Below are positions 13,475 through 20,420 of a stretch of 24,784 bases of DNA, one piece after another. Below the pieces are notes generated by a model that was not told the DNA's origin, made no database searches, and worked only from the letters and a program-made list of their open reading frames with translations. Each line of letters begins with the position of its first letter. Position 1 is the stretch's first letter. The DNA comes from Candidatus Omnitrophota bacterium. Lineage in GTDB: Bacteria; Omnitrophota; Gorgyraeia; Gygaellales; Profunditerraquicolaceae. The DNA is taken from the NCBI GenBank assembly GCA_020063525.1, contig JAGUUJ010000113.1, positions 1-24,784 on the forward strand, given 5' to 3'. The position numbers and the translations under genes were made by a program.

Positions 13475-15446
13475 CCTTTGTGCTGGGAAATTTAGACAGA
13501 TCCGTATGCGGGAAAAACAAGGCTGCCATATATTCATCCATATACCCCGGCTCAACAGATAACTCAAAATAAGTAATCTTTTTGGCAATCTCATTTGCCT
13601 GCTTCATTGCCTCATACGACAAGAGTATGGCGCGGGCACCTGCTAAAGAACTATTGCCCACAAAAATAAACTTAGACCTGTCTAAATCCGGCAGCAACCC
13701 TATGCTTATGGCATTATCCGTATCAATACAAGTGCCAAATCCGCCGGCAATAAAAATCTTCTTTATCTTAGAGAAATCCAAAGCCATATATTTTACTAAC
13801 GCAGCTGTGGCAGAATAAATTGCTGCCTTTGCCCGCTTAATATTCTCGATATCCACTTCGGTAATCACAATATCAGAAGTGGAATCTGTTTCTTCTTTAA
13901 ATGCTAATACAAACTCCCGGCCGTATTCGCCATCGCGAATACGTCTATGCTTGAGCATCTTTATCTTACCGTTCTTATCTAACAGCCCTGCACGCAGCAC
14001 CTGGGCAATTATATCAATATATCCTGAGCCGCATATGCCATGCGGCTTGGCTTCGCCGATGGTTCGACTACGCTCACCATCGGCACTGAGCGCAGTCGAA
14101 GTGCCGATAGTGTTATAGGTAACCTGAAAATCGCCTGGCGTAATCTTTACTTTCTGGATTGCGCCGCGGCTTGAACGCATACCGCAACTTACGCCTGAAC
14201 CTTCAAACGCAGGGCCTGCAGAAGCAGAAGCAGAAATCAGAAAATCCCGGTTACCCAAGACTATCTCTCCGTTTGTCCCGATATCAATCAGGATACTTAA
14301 ATCTTCTGTGCTGTCCAGGCCGCAGGAAAGAACACCTGCAGTAACATCCCCGCCCACATAGCTGGATATTCCCGGAACACAGGATAAAAGGCCGCGCGGA
14401 TTTATCTTTATACCTGCCTCGGAAGCCCGGATAGTAGGAACAAAATTTGCCACAGGCACATACGGTTGCCTCCTGATATATGTAGGGTCAACGCGTAGTA
14501 ACAGATGAACCATAGTAGTATTGCCCGCACATAAAATACAATTCACATCATTAAGGTCAATGTTATGCTCGTGTATTAATTCCTGAATCATTTGATTCAT
14601 ACCATCAATGACTGCATGATGCAATTTCTCCAGGCCGTCCTGTTCCTGCGCGTAAATAATGCGGGTGATAATATCACTGCCAAAACTTGCCTGTTTATTA
14701 TAGGTTGCCTTTGTGCCTAAGACCTTCTTGGTATTTAAATCTACCAATTGTCCTGAGATAGTGGTAGTGCCGATATCAAATGCTAAACCAAAATTTTTAT
14801 GGGAAGTGTTACCCGGTTCAATAAGGACGAGCTCTGTTGTCCCATTTCTTTTACCTAGAGTAAGAGTAATCTTCCAATCCGAAGCCCGTAACAATTCTCC
14901 TAAGCGTCTGATATTGCTCAAGCCTGTCTGCATAATCGGTATATCCTGAATCCGGCGTATCTGACGATATAACCTTTCTAAATCGCTAATTTTATCTTCC
15001 AAATCCGGAGGCGGTAATTCTAAATAAAGTTTTGTAGCCAATGGCGAGTGCACAAAAATCTCCTCGCCTAAAATGGATTCCGGCGGTTCTACTTCCTCTG
15101 ATTCTGAATAAAGCCCTTTTAGCCTTAAATCTATCTCCTCTGGACTTAATTTTTCTAAATCTAACCTTGACTCAGAAGGAACCTCTACATCTAAGTCACT
15201 TTGTATAGTAGTTAAGCAGGCAAGATAAAATCCTTTTTTTCTCTCATCCAGGCTTATCCTGCCTGTGGGTTGAGTAATAACTTGCCCTTTTTTTAGAATT
15301 ACCTTACACCGGCCGCAAACACCATCGCCGCCGCAGCTGGAATTGATATAAACCCCCGCAGAAATAGCTGCAGAAAGGATATTCTTGCCCTTCTCTACTT
15401 CTATAGTCTTATTATCCGGATAAAATGTAATCTTGAACTTTTCCAT
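13461..15446 (-). CDS. acsV: Reductive activator of corrinoid iron-sulfur protein (RACo/AcsV)
   Basis: A 661-residue protein. The N-terminal domain (about 1-95) is a [2Fe-2S] ferredoxin fold with C38, C44, C47 and C77 (CGGDGVCGRC and ACL). A linker follows, then an ASKHA-type ATPase region with AFDIGTTTISGQ near 225 and ILIDIGTNGEIVLG near 385, and the C-terminal IFIAGGFGTCIDTDNAISIGLLPD. It restores inactive Co(II) to Co(I) on the corrinoid protein at the cost of ATP. Residues about 445-463 are encoded by an inverted-repeat element that interrupts the conserved stretch before GEAKPHGICGSGYIDI. The last residues (GRL) and the stop come from a terminal-repeat element. A GGGG-type ribosome binding site is close to the ATG. 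Confidence 0.93.
   Translation of the reverse strand: MEKFKITFYPDNKTIEVEKGKNILSAAISAGVYINSSCGGDGVCGRCKVILKKGQVITQPTGRISLDERKKGFYLACLTTIQSDLDVEVPSESRLDLEKLSPEEIDLRLKGLYSESEEVEPPESILGEEIFVHSPLATKLYLELPPPDLEDKISDLERLYRQIRRIQDIPIMQTGLSNIRRLGELLRASDWKITLTLGKRNGTTELVLIEPGNTSHKNFGLAFDIGTTTISGQLVDLNTKKVLGTKATYNKQASFGSDIITRIIYAQEQDGLEKLHHAVIDGMNQMIQELIHEHNIDLNDVNCILCAGNTTMVHLLLRVDPTYIRRQPYVPVANFVPTIRASEAGIKINPRGLLSCVPGISSYVGGDVTAGVLSCGLDSTEDLSILIDIGTNGEIVLGNRDFLISASASAGPAFEGSGVSCGMRSSRGAIQKVKITPGDFQVTYNTIGTSTALSADGERSRTIGEAKPHGICGSGYIDIIAQVLRAGLLDKNGKIKMLKHRRIRDGEYGREFVLAFKEETDSTSDIVITEVDIENIKRAKAAIYSATAALVKYMALDFSKIKKIFIAGGFGTCIDTDNAISIGLLPDLDRSKFIFVGNSSLAGARAILLSYEAMKQANEIAKKITYFELSVEPGYMDEYMAALFFPHTDLSKFPSTKEGRL
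14055..14110. repeat. Inverted-repeat element inside acsV, flanked by imperfect 8-bp direct repeats
   Basis: Plus-strand arms TTCGACTACGCTCA (14063-14076) and TGAGCGCAGTCGAA (14087-14100) pair over 13 of 14 positions around a 10-nt spacer. The flanks GCCGATGG (14055-14062) and GCCGATAG (14103-14110) look like a target duplication. It is in frame and adds about 16-18 residues (SADGERSRT and flanks) to AcsV. Confidence 0.85.
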
Positions 15447-15457
15447 TTCCCCTAAGT

Positions 15458-15515
15458 AGGGACGTCTTTGCTACTAAAGCAAAGCCTGTCCCCGATTCAA
15501 AGCAAAGACGTCCCT
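15458..15515. repeat. Minimal 58-bp element with 13-bp terminal inverted repeats between acsC and acsV
   Basis: AGGGACGTCTTTG (15458-15470) and CAAAGACGTCCCT (15503-15515) are perfect inverted ends. The interior is nearly the same as the left part of the element at 11472. It fills the 67-nt gap and its last bases supply part of the acsC TAG stop. Confidence 0.9.
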
Positions 15516-16842
15516 AAAGATTTTTTAAGAACGATGGTATGCCGGCTGCCTCTTTTGGCCCCACCATTACCTGCCAACCAGATTTCTCTTCCAAATCTCC
15601 GCTCATTACCGCTACATAGCCAGGGATAATCAGGCGCGTATGCGAAACCGTATCTTTTACCGCAAATTTATTTATTGATTCAGTAATCTTTTCAGGCGTA
15701 AACTTTTCTGCTGCCCAAGCAGTTAATACTGACATACCTTCGGTATCTACGCTTACAATATAAGACGGCACTTTACTTGCCTCCACTTCTCCTAATACCG
15801 TATAATAGGTAAGCGAAAAATTAGTGGTAACTAATACGGGTGATTTATTGCTGACAGTACCTACAGAATAGAGCTTCGGCTCTATCTGCAAAGGCTTTTG
15901 CGGATCAGTGTAGATATTCTGCCTTAAGGTTAAAAGCGGCAAAACCTGCCATGCCTCTACCCCCCGCATTAAAACAATGCTGGCATATTTAGAAATATAA
16001 GTCGCAGCCGTCATTGCCTCTTCATAAGGGTCCTTGGCACCTATTATTACTAAAGTCGGATACCCAAGACTGCGATTAGATTTTTTAAGCGCCTGTCTTC
16101 TAATCTGGGTTAAATCCCAGATTTTATCTTTAATCGGTTTTACTCCTGTATCTAAGATAATATCATTTACTCCCTGATTATTTAATTCCTTGGTAAGGCT
16201 GGAAAGTGTTTCTAAATCCGAAGATGAAGCCACAACAGGCACTTTAAACTCTTGAGCTAATTTAGAAAACTGCCCTGCGTTATCTGTAGTAGCACGGTAA
16301 ATTAAAGGTTCCCTCTCGGCAGAGATTTTTAATGCCTCTTTTAACGCTTCCGGGTCATCGCTCATCAATACAAGGGCAAGAGGCGTATTATTCAGAACTG
16401 CCTGAGTCGCTTCAATAAATTTCTTTTTATCGCTATTCTCTTTTACAGCTACAAGATTGACATTCAACTCTTGGCCCACGCGTTCAAATTTTAATTGATT
16501 GATTTTCTCTAATCTCTGCTTTATTACTTCAGACGATAAACTATCGTCAATAATAAACCCTAAGCCCGCGGGATGATAAAATTTCTCTTCGTGGCGGAAG
16601 AGCACATTCTCATTACCCACCTCTAATTTATTATTGCCTTCGCCTATAGTAACTAATTTTATAGGCGGTTGGCTTGAGGCTTCCAGCACGCGCTTTGCCT
16701 CTTCGCTCAGATATGGGCATTTATCAATGCTTACAGCTTTTTTAGCCAACTGCATGGCAAAAGCCAGGCACGTCACAAATCCGCACTCGCGGCAATTAGT
16801 CTTGGGTAGTAATTTATAGATGTCTAATCCGGAAAGTGTCAT
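15514..16842 (-). CDS. acsC: Corrinoid iron-sulfur protein large subunit AcsC
   Basis: A 442-residue protein of normal length. The N-terminal four-cysteine motif CX2CX4CX16C (C17, C20, C25, C42; KTNCRECGFVTC and DKCPYL) binds the [4Fe-4S] cluster that takes part in reductive activation. A TIM-barrel domain and a C-terminal cobalamin-binding domain follow. AcsC accepts the methyl group from AcsE and delivers it to acetyl-CoA synthase. The N-terminus (LSGLDIYKLLPKTNC) fits the family, so the ATG at 16842 is secure although no Shine-Dalgarno sequence precedes it; a heptamer array begins 4 nt upstream. It may depend on coupling with the FmdE-like gene, whose stop lies 16 nt upstream. Confidence 0.95.
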   Translation of the reverse strand: MTLSGLDIYKLLPKTNCRECGFVTCLAFAMQLAKKAVSIDKCPYLSEEAKRVLEASSQPPIKLVTIGEGNNKLEVGNENVLFRHEEKFYHPAGLGFIIDDSLSSEVIKQRLEKINQLKFERVGQELNVNLVAVKENSDKKKFIEATQAVLNNTPLALVLMSDDPEALKEALKISAEREPLIYRATTDNAGQFSKLAQEFKVPVVASSSDLETLSSLTKELNNQGVNDIILDTGVKPIKDKIWDLTQIRRQALKKSNRSLGYPTLVIIGAKDPYEEAMTAATYISKYASIVLMRGVEAWQVLPLLTLRQNIYTDPQKPLQIEPKLYSVGTVSNKSPVLVTTNFSLTYYTVLGEVEASKVPSYIVSVDTEGMSVLTAWAAEKFTPEKITESINKFAVKDTVSHTRLIIPGYVAVMSGDLEEKSGWQVMVGPKEAAGIPSFLKNL

Positions 16843-16845
16843 ATT

Positions 16846-16880
16846 TAGGTTATAGGTGTTAGGTGTTAGGTGTTAGGTTA
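16846..16880. repeat. TAGGTGT heptamer array between the FmdE-like gene and acsC
   Basis: Five 7-bp units on the plus strand: TAGGTTA, three copies of TAGGTGT, then TAGGTTA. It contains the stop codon and last residues (NLTPNT) of the FmdE-like protein and occupies the ribosome-binding region of acsC. Confidence 0.9.
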
Positions 16881-17281
16881 AAAAGTTTATGAGAATCTGT
16901 CTTATATAATCTCTTTGCCAATAATTCCGAATCTCTGTGTGTCTTCGTCTCCTCTAATCTTTGTATTAAACTCTCTCTGAATCTCAAAATAAATTTTTTA
17001 TTGTTATTGGAATTACAAAATTCTATTTTTATTTTACGGCCATCGAGTTTGTGGATATTGCCTTTTCCATAGGTTGCACCAGTGGATAGCTGTAGCCCAT
17101 CGACAAGACAGGATTTGGGCTTTTTAGTAGCACCCCGAACCTTTACCATCAGACCAAAATGTTTCTTACATCCAAGTTTTTTAATCGCTAGTTCCCCGGC
17201 TAAAATCCCCAAGACAAGATACGGCCCTAGATGTCCATGAAACTTTACCGCCTCGTTTAACATAATTCTATTATTACCCAT
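16859..17281 (-). CDS. FmdE-domain protein
   Basis: A 140-residue protein with the core of the FmdE domain (named after subunit E of formylmethanofuran dehydrogenase): KFHGHLGPYLVLGILAGELA at the N-terminus and CLVDGLQLSTGATYGKGN in the middle. There is no C-terminal zinc ribbon, so it is a minimal version. Such stand-alone proteins occur in bacteria that do not have the enzyme; their function is not settled, and metal binding through the HGH and Cys residues is likely. It lies between larB and acsC. The last six residues come from the heptamer array, so the natural C-terminus may have been altered. No clear ribosome binding site. Confidence 0.78.
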   Translation of the reverse strand: MGNNRIMLNEAVKFHGHLGPYLVLGILAGELAIKKLGCKKHFGLMVKVRGATKKPKSCLVDGLQLSTGATYGKGNIHKLDGRKIKIEFCNSNNNKKFILRFRESLIQRLEETKTHRDSELLAKRLYKTDSHKLFNLTPNT

Positions 17282-17283
17282 AA

Positions 17284-17318
17284 ACCTATAACCTAAAACC
17301 TAAAACCTATCACCTATT
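17284..17318. repeat. ACCTAAA heptamer array between larB and the FmdE-like gene
   Basis: Five 7-bp units on the plus strand: ACCTATA, ACCTAAA, ACCTAAA, ACCTATC, ACCTATT. This is the inverted orientation of the array on the other side of the FmdE-like gene. It includes the larB stop codon. Confidence 0.88.
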
Positions 17319-17978
17319 AATAAGGCTGGCGAAATACCCTGCTCCGAAACCATTATCGATGTTTACCACCGCTACACCCGCAGAACAACAGTTGAGCATC
17401 GTCAATAATGCTGACAAACCGCCAAAATTTGCACCATAGCCGCAGCTTGTAGGCACAGCAATAACCGGGCAACTAACCAGGCCGCTGACAATACTGGCTA
17501 ATGCGCCCTCCATACCTGCGACTACAACAATTACCTTTGCCTTTTTTATCACATCTATATTATTCATCAGCCGGTGCACGCCGGCAACGCCTACATCATA
17601 TAACTTAACCACGCGGTTACCCATCAGCTCTAAAGTTACCACTGCCTCTTCAGCCACCGGTATATCCGAGGTGCCTGCCGAAATAACTGCCACTAAGCTT
17701 GTTTTACGAACTCTACTTTTTTTTACGAGATATCCTATTTTAGCCAATGCATTATATTTTAATTTAGAAAATGACTTCTTAAGATAATTAAAATTATCTC
17801 TGTCTAATCTTGTAAATAATAAGTCCTGTTTATTTCTAATTAACTCCCGGGCGATTCTTTTAAGTTGAACTTTGCTTTTGCCGGGGGAGTATATTACTTC
17901 TGAATAACCTCGACGCACTTTCCTATCTATATCAATGTTGGCAAACCCCAGATTACAAAAATCTTCTTTATACTCCAT
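17310..17978 (-). CDS. larB: LarB-like (PurE-related) pyridinium-3,5-biscarboxylate mononucleotide synthase
   Basis: A 222-residue protein. The first half has LGFANIDIDRKVRRGYSEVIYSPGKS, typical of LarB; the C-terminal half is PurE-like, with AVISAGTSDIPVAEEA, VYDVGVAG-type sequence, VVAGMEGALASIVSGL and VPTSCGYGANFGGLSALLTMLNCCSAGVAVVNIDNGFGAG. LarB carries out the first step of nickel-pincer cofactor synthesis, carboxylation of nicotinic acid adenine dinucleotide. larC and larE are not in the window. It precedes genes of a nickel-dependent pathway, which may be chance or may hint at a wider nickel role. No strong ribosome binding site is seen. Confidence 0.9.
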   Translation of the reverse strand: MEYKEDFCNLGFANIDIDRKVRRGYSEVIYSPGKSKVQLKRIARELIRNKQDLLFTRLDRDNFNYLKKSFSKLKYNALAKIGYLVKKSRVRKTSLVAVISAGTSDIPVAEEAVVTLELMGNRVVKLYDVGVAGVHRLMNNIDVIKKAKVIVVVAGMEGALASIVSGLVSCPVIAVPTSCGYGANFGGLSALLTMLNCCSAGVAVVNIDNGFGAGYFASLINR

Positions 17979-18017
17979 ATATTTATAAAGGTTTTATATG
18001 AATGATTGCAGGCCGAA

Positions 18018-18332
18018 TTAATATTCCTGGAATATAATAACCAGAATCAGCAATATAATCAGGACAGATAATATATAAAAGTCATTAAAATAGAAGAAAT
18101 CGCTGATTTTGTCTTTTAATGTATACTTATGCGAGAGAATAGTTCTATTTTTATTTGAAGCTGGTTTAAATGACTTCCGGAACTGCGCTATTTGTTCCTC
18201 TTTAAATCTTAAATATACTCCGCCAACCTTATAAGCAGCTAACTGCTTATTCTCCACCAAATCCATTACCTCTTTTTCAGAGATACCCAAAATTAAAGAA
18301 ACATCCCTTACGGTTAAAAGTTTTTCTGCCAT
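18018..18332 (-). CDS. Small helix-turn-helix protein with C-terminal membrane anchor
   Basis: A 104-residue protein. Residues about 4-52 form an excisionase/MerR-type helix-turn-helix: LLTVRDVSLILGISEKEVMDLVENKQLAAYKVGGVYLRF. A basic linker follows, and residues about 84-102 are a hydrophobic helix (ILSVLIILLILVIIF) ending four residues before the stop, so it looks tail-anchored. The frame continues 40 codons upstream, but that part runs over mirrored repeats and the bactofilin gene, so I chose the ATG at 18332. I do not recognise a named family. It follows a bactofilin that carries a related helix-turn-helix. Confidence 0.75.
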   Translation of the reverse strand: MAEKLLTVRDVSLILGISEKEVMDLVENKQLAAYKVGGVYLRFKEEQIAQFRKSFKPASNKNRTILSHKYTLKDKISDFFYFNDFYILSVLIILLILVIIFQEY

Positions 18333-18333
18333 T

Positions 18334-18398
18334 TTCCGGTTCTCGATTATCGGTTTTCGGTTCTCGGCCGAGCACCGAGAACCAAGCACCGAACACTG
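18334..18398. repeat. Mirrored heptamer array downstream of the bactofilin gene
   Basis: Heptamers of the TCGGTTT type (18334-18367) run into their reverse-complement type, AGCACCG and AGAACCA (18371-18398). The centre forms a 9-bp stem, GGTTCTCGG (18359-18367) with CCGAGAACC (18375-18383). No T-tract follows in either direction, so it is not a clear terminator. Confidence 0.75.
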
Positions 18399-18399
18399 G

Positions 18400-18903
18400 T
18401 CATTTTCCGACCTTACCCGAAGCAACCCACGAATCAATAGTCTTTCTTTCAAACTTCCAGCTGTTTCCCTCTTTTAATCCCGGCATTTTACCGGAACTTG
18501 CCCATTCCAGAATAGAATTTAAGTCTACCTCTAAATAATGCGCCAGTTCTTCAGCACTCATAAAATCATGGAGCATACAACACCTGCCTTCTAATACAGC
18601 GCCTTCCGCAACATTTAATTTAGCGGGATATATCTCGCCTTCCACAACTGCCGCGGGTAAAAGAGTTAATCTCTCCTTAGCCACTATTTTTCCTTTAACT
18701 CTGCCGTCAATAATAACATTATCTCCCGTAATATCTGCGGAAACTATGGCTGTTGATGCGATTGTTAAGTTACCCTTGGTCTGTAGATTTCCTTCGAATC
18801 TACCGTTGATGCGCAGATTCACCGCGTCTTTAAAAATCAGGTTCCCCTGCATCGCCACATCTACATCGAGAATTTTTTCTTCTATTTTCTTTTTAAACGC
18901 CAT
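18400..18903 (-). CDS. Bactofilin with C-terminal helix-turn-helix domain
   Basis: A 167-residue protein. Residues about 15-112 are a bactofilin beta-helix with regular hydrophobic repeats (LRINGRFEGNLQTKGNLTIASTAIVSADI, VIIDGRVKGKIVA, AAVVEGEIYPAKLNVAEGAVLEG). Bactofilins polymerise into nucleotide-independent filaments at the membrane. Residues about 116-165 resemble an excisionase-type helix-turn-helix (SAEELAHYLEVDLNSILEWASSGKMPGLKEG, then WKFERKTIDSWVASGKV). The start at 18903 has GGGAGGTG 5 nt upstream; a longer frame to 18948 would overlap the upstream gene. The helix-turn-helix may bind DNA or a protein; the sequence cannot decide. Confidence 0.88.
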   Translation of the reverse strand: MAFKKKIEEKILDVDVAMQGNLIFKDAVNLRINGRFEGNLQTKGNLTIASTAIVSADITGDNVIIDGRVKGKIVAKERLTLLPAAVVEGEIYPAKLNVAEGAVLEGRCCMLHDFMSAEELAHYLEVDLNSILEWASSGKMPGLKEGNSWKFERKTIDSWVASGKVGK

Positions 18904-18908
18904 TGCCG

Positions 18909-18916
18909 CACCTCCC
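18909..18916 (-). promoter_or_regulatory. Ribosome binding site that fixes the bactofilin start
   Basis: GGGAGGTG on the minus strand, 5 nt before the ATG at 18903. It supports this start over the longer frame from 18948. Confidence 0.7.
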
Positions 18917-18922
18917 TTCTTA

Positions 18923-19369
18923 TTACTTTTCTTGCTCTTCCTTGCCAAGCATTATTCTCTCGACATACCTTAAAAAGAAAAGAGTGATCAAAGCTAAAAC
19001 AGTAGTAAAAAGAGCTGCTTTATAAAAACCGCAGCCGGTCGCCAGGCCAATGCCCGCAACCACCCAGAGGCTGGCAGCGGTAGTCAGGCCTTTTACGCCT
19101 TCTCTATCGCGGATAATTGCGCCTGCCCCTAAAAATCCTATACCGGTGATTACACCCGCGGCAATGCGCGCGGGGTCTAAAGGAACTTCATTTTTATATA
19201 TAGCAAAAATGTATAATGATGTCAACATGATAAGGCAGGAACCCAGGCTTACTAAAATATGCGTGCGCAGCCCCGCTGTGCGGCGGTGCATCTGGCGTTC
19301 TAATCCAATAAGACCGCTTAAGATTAGCGATAAAAACAAGCGTATAAAAATCTCTAAATCATTAAGCAT
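18923..19369 (-). CDS. MgtC/SapB family membrane protein
   Basis: A 148-residue protein with four hydrophobic helices and the family pattern: LSGLIGLERQMHRRTAGLRTHILVSLGSCLIML, then AGVITGIGFLGAGAIIRDREGVKGLTTAASLWVVAGIGLATGCGFY. The C-terminal cytoplasmic domain of longer MgtC proteins is absent, so it is of the short SapB type. Its role is not settled: such proteins affect magnesium homeostasis or membrane ATP synthase in pathogens. GGAGAG is close to the start and AGGAGG further upstream. It ends 19 nt before the bactofilin gene. Confidence 0.92.
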   Translation of the reverse strand: MLNDLEIFIRLFLSLILSGLIGLERQMHRRTAGLRTHILVSLGSCLIMLTSLYIFAIYKNEVPLDPARIAAGVITGIGFLGAGAIIRDREGVKGLTTAASLWVVAGIGLATGCGFYKAALFTTVLALITLFFLRYVERIMLGKEEQEK

Positions 19370-19384
19370 CTCTCCGGCCCTCCT

Positions 19385-20365
19385 TTAATTCAGGTCTATA
19401 TTCAAATCCAAACCTGATTTATACCCTTTATTAAATAGTTGGTATCCCAGGCCTGCCACCATCGCCGCATTATCCATACAAAGTTCCCGAGAAGGAAAAT
19501 AGATATTCAGGCCCCTTTTTTCTGCTTCGCTATAAAATCTTTCCCTTAATCTATTGTTTGCTGCCACGCCGCCGCCTATAACAAGCCGTTTTGTCTTTTT
19601 TAACTTACAGGCTAATAAAGATTTTTTAATTAAAGTATCTATAACTGCTTCCTGAAACGAAGCAGCAATATCCTTCTTTTCGTTTACCGTTAACCGTTTA
19701 CTGTGCACCAAATACAACACTGCGGTCTTTATGCCGCTAAAACTAAAATCCAGCGGCTCTTTTGTATTAGAACAGCTGAATTGCATCTTGGGATTTCCGG
19801 ATTTAGCCAAACGCTCAATCAATGGCCCGCCGGGATAACCCAGCCTTAAGATTTTAGCCACCTTGTCAAATGCCTCGCCGCAGGCATCATCGCAAGTTGC
19901 GCCTAAAACATCTATTTTATCAAAATCTTTTACATAAAATAAAGTCGTATGCCCTCCGGAAACTACTAGAGCCACAAAAGGCAACGAGAGATACTCACCA
20001 TTTAAAAAATTTGCATAAATATGGCTGTGGAGGTGATTGACTCCCAATAAAGAAACACCCAAGCCAAGGCTAAGTGATTTAGCAAAAGATATACCTACCA
20101 ATAAAGAACCGGCAAGCCCCGGACCGCAAGTCACGCTCACCAGATTTATATTTTCTAATTTAATCTTTGCTTCTTTTATGGAGCAATCCACAACCCCGGT
20201 AATGCTCTCCAGATGCATCCGGGAAGCTATCTCAGGCACAACTCCCCCGTATTTCTTATGTTCCTTAAGGCTTGAACTGACTACATTAGAAAGAACCGCC
20301 TCACCATCCTTTACTATTGAAGCAGCTGTTTCATCGCAGGAGGTCTCAATCCCTAATACATACAT
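19385..20365 (-). CDS. tsaD: tRNA N6-adenosine threonylcarbamoyltransferase TsaD
   Basis: A 326-residue protein of usual length. It has the ASKHA/Kae1 fold signatures LGIETSCDETAASIV at the N-terminus, the metal-binding HLHSHIYANF near 110, VSGGHTTL, LGATCDDACGEAFDKVAK, and GGVAANNRLRERF with CMDNAAMVAGLGY near the C-terminus. It completes t6A37 on ANN-decoding tRNAs together with TsaB, TsaC and TsaE, which are elsewhere. The ATG at 20365 lacks a Shine-Dalgarno sequence; the upstream gap is a repeat. Confidence 0.97.
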   Translation of the reverse strand: MYVLGIETSCDETAASIVKDGEAVLSNVVSSSLKEHKKYGGVVPEIASRMHLESITGVVDCSIKEAKIKLENINLVSVTCGPGLAGSLLVGISFAKSLSLGLGVSLLGVNHLHSHIYANFLNGEYLSLPFVALVVSGGHTTLFYVKDFDKIDVLGATCDDACGEAFDKVAKILRLGYPGGPLIERLAKSGNPKMQFSCSNTKEPLDFSFSGIKTAVLYLVHSKRLTVNEKKDIAASFQEAVIDTLIKKSLLACKLKKTKRLVIGGGVAANNRLRERFYSEAEKRGLNIYFPSRELCMDNAAMVAGLGYQLFNKGYKSGLDLNIDLN

Positions 20366-20370
20366 ATTTA

Positions 20371-20417
20371 CGTTATTCGGTTAGGGTTACGATGCCCGTT
20401 TCGTCTTTCGGTTGACG
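20371..20417. repeat. Short intergenic repeat between the deacetylase gene and tsaD
   Basis: About 47 bases, rich in CGGTT-like units, holding ACGATGCCCGTTTCGT (20389-20404). This 16-mer recurs in inverted orientation at 21257-21272, on the other side of the deacetylase gene. Confidence 0.7.
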
Positions 20418-20420
20418 ATT

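Noticed and set aside
13337..13594. A minus-strand frame of 85 codons across the acsV-cooC junction
   Set aside because: It overlaps the end of acsV in another frame and runs through the repeat element; no recognisable protein features.
11472..15515. Possible insertion sequences because of terminal inverted repeats
   Set aside because: The longest element is about 160 bases and has no transposase frame; only a non-autonomous element is supported.
16846..17318. Possible CRISPR array because of repeated units near larB and acsC
   Set aside because: Units are only 7 bases, directly tandem without spacers, and no cas genes are present.
18334..18398. Rho-independent terminator after the bactofilin gene
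   Set aside because: The 9-bp stem has no T-tract on either strand and the structure is explained by mirrored heptamers.
18332..18452. Longer N-terminus (40 residues) for the tail-anchored helix-turn-helix protein
   Set aside because: It is encoded by repeats and by the end of the bactofilin gene; the domain begins at the later ATG.
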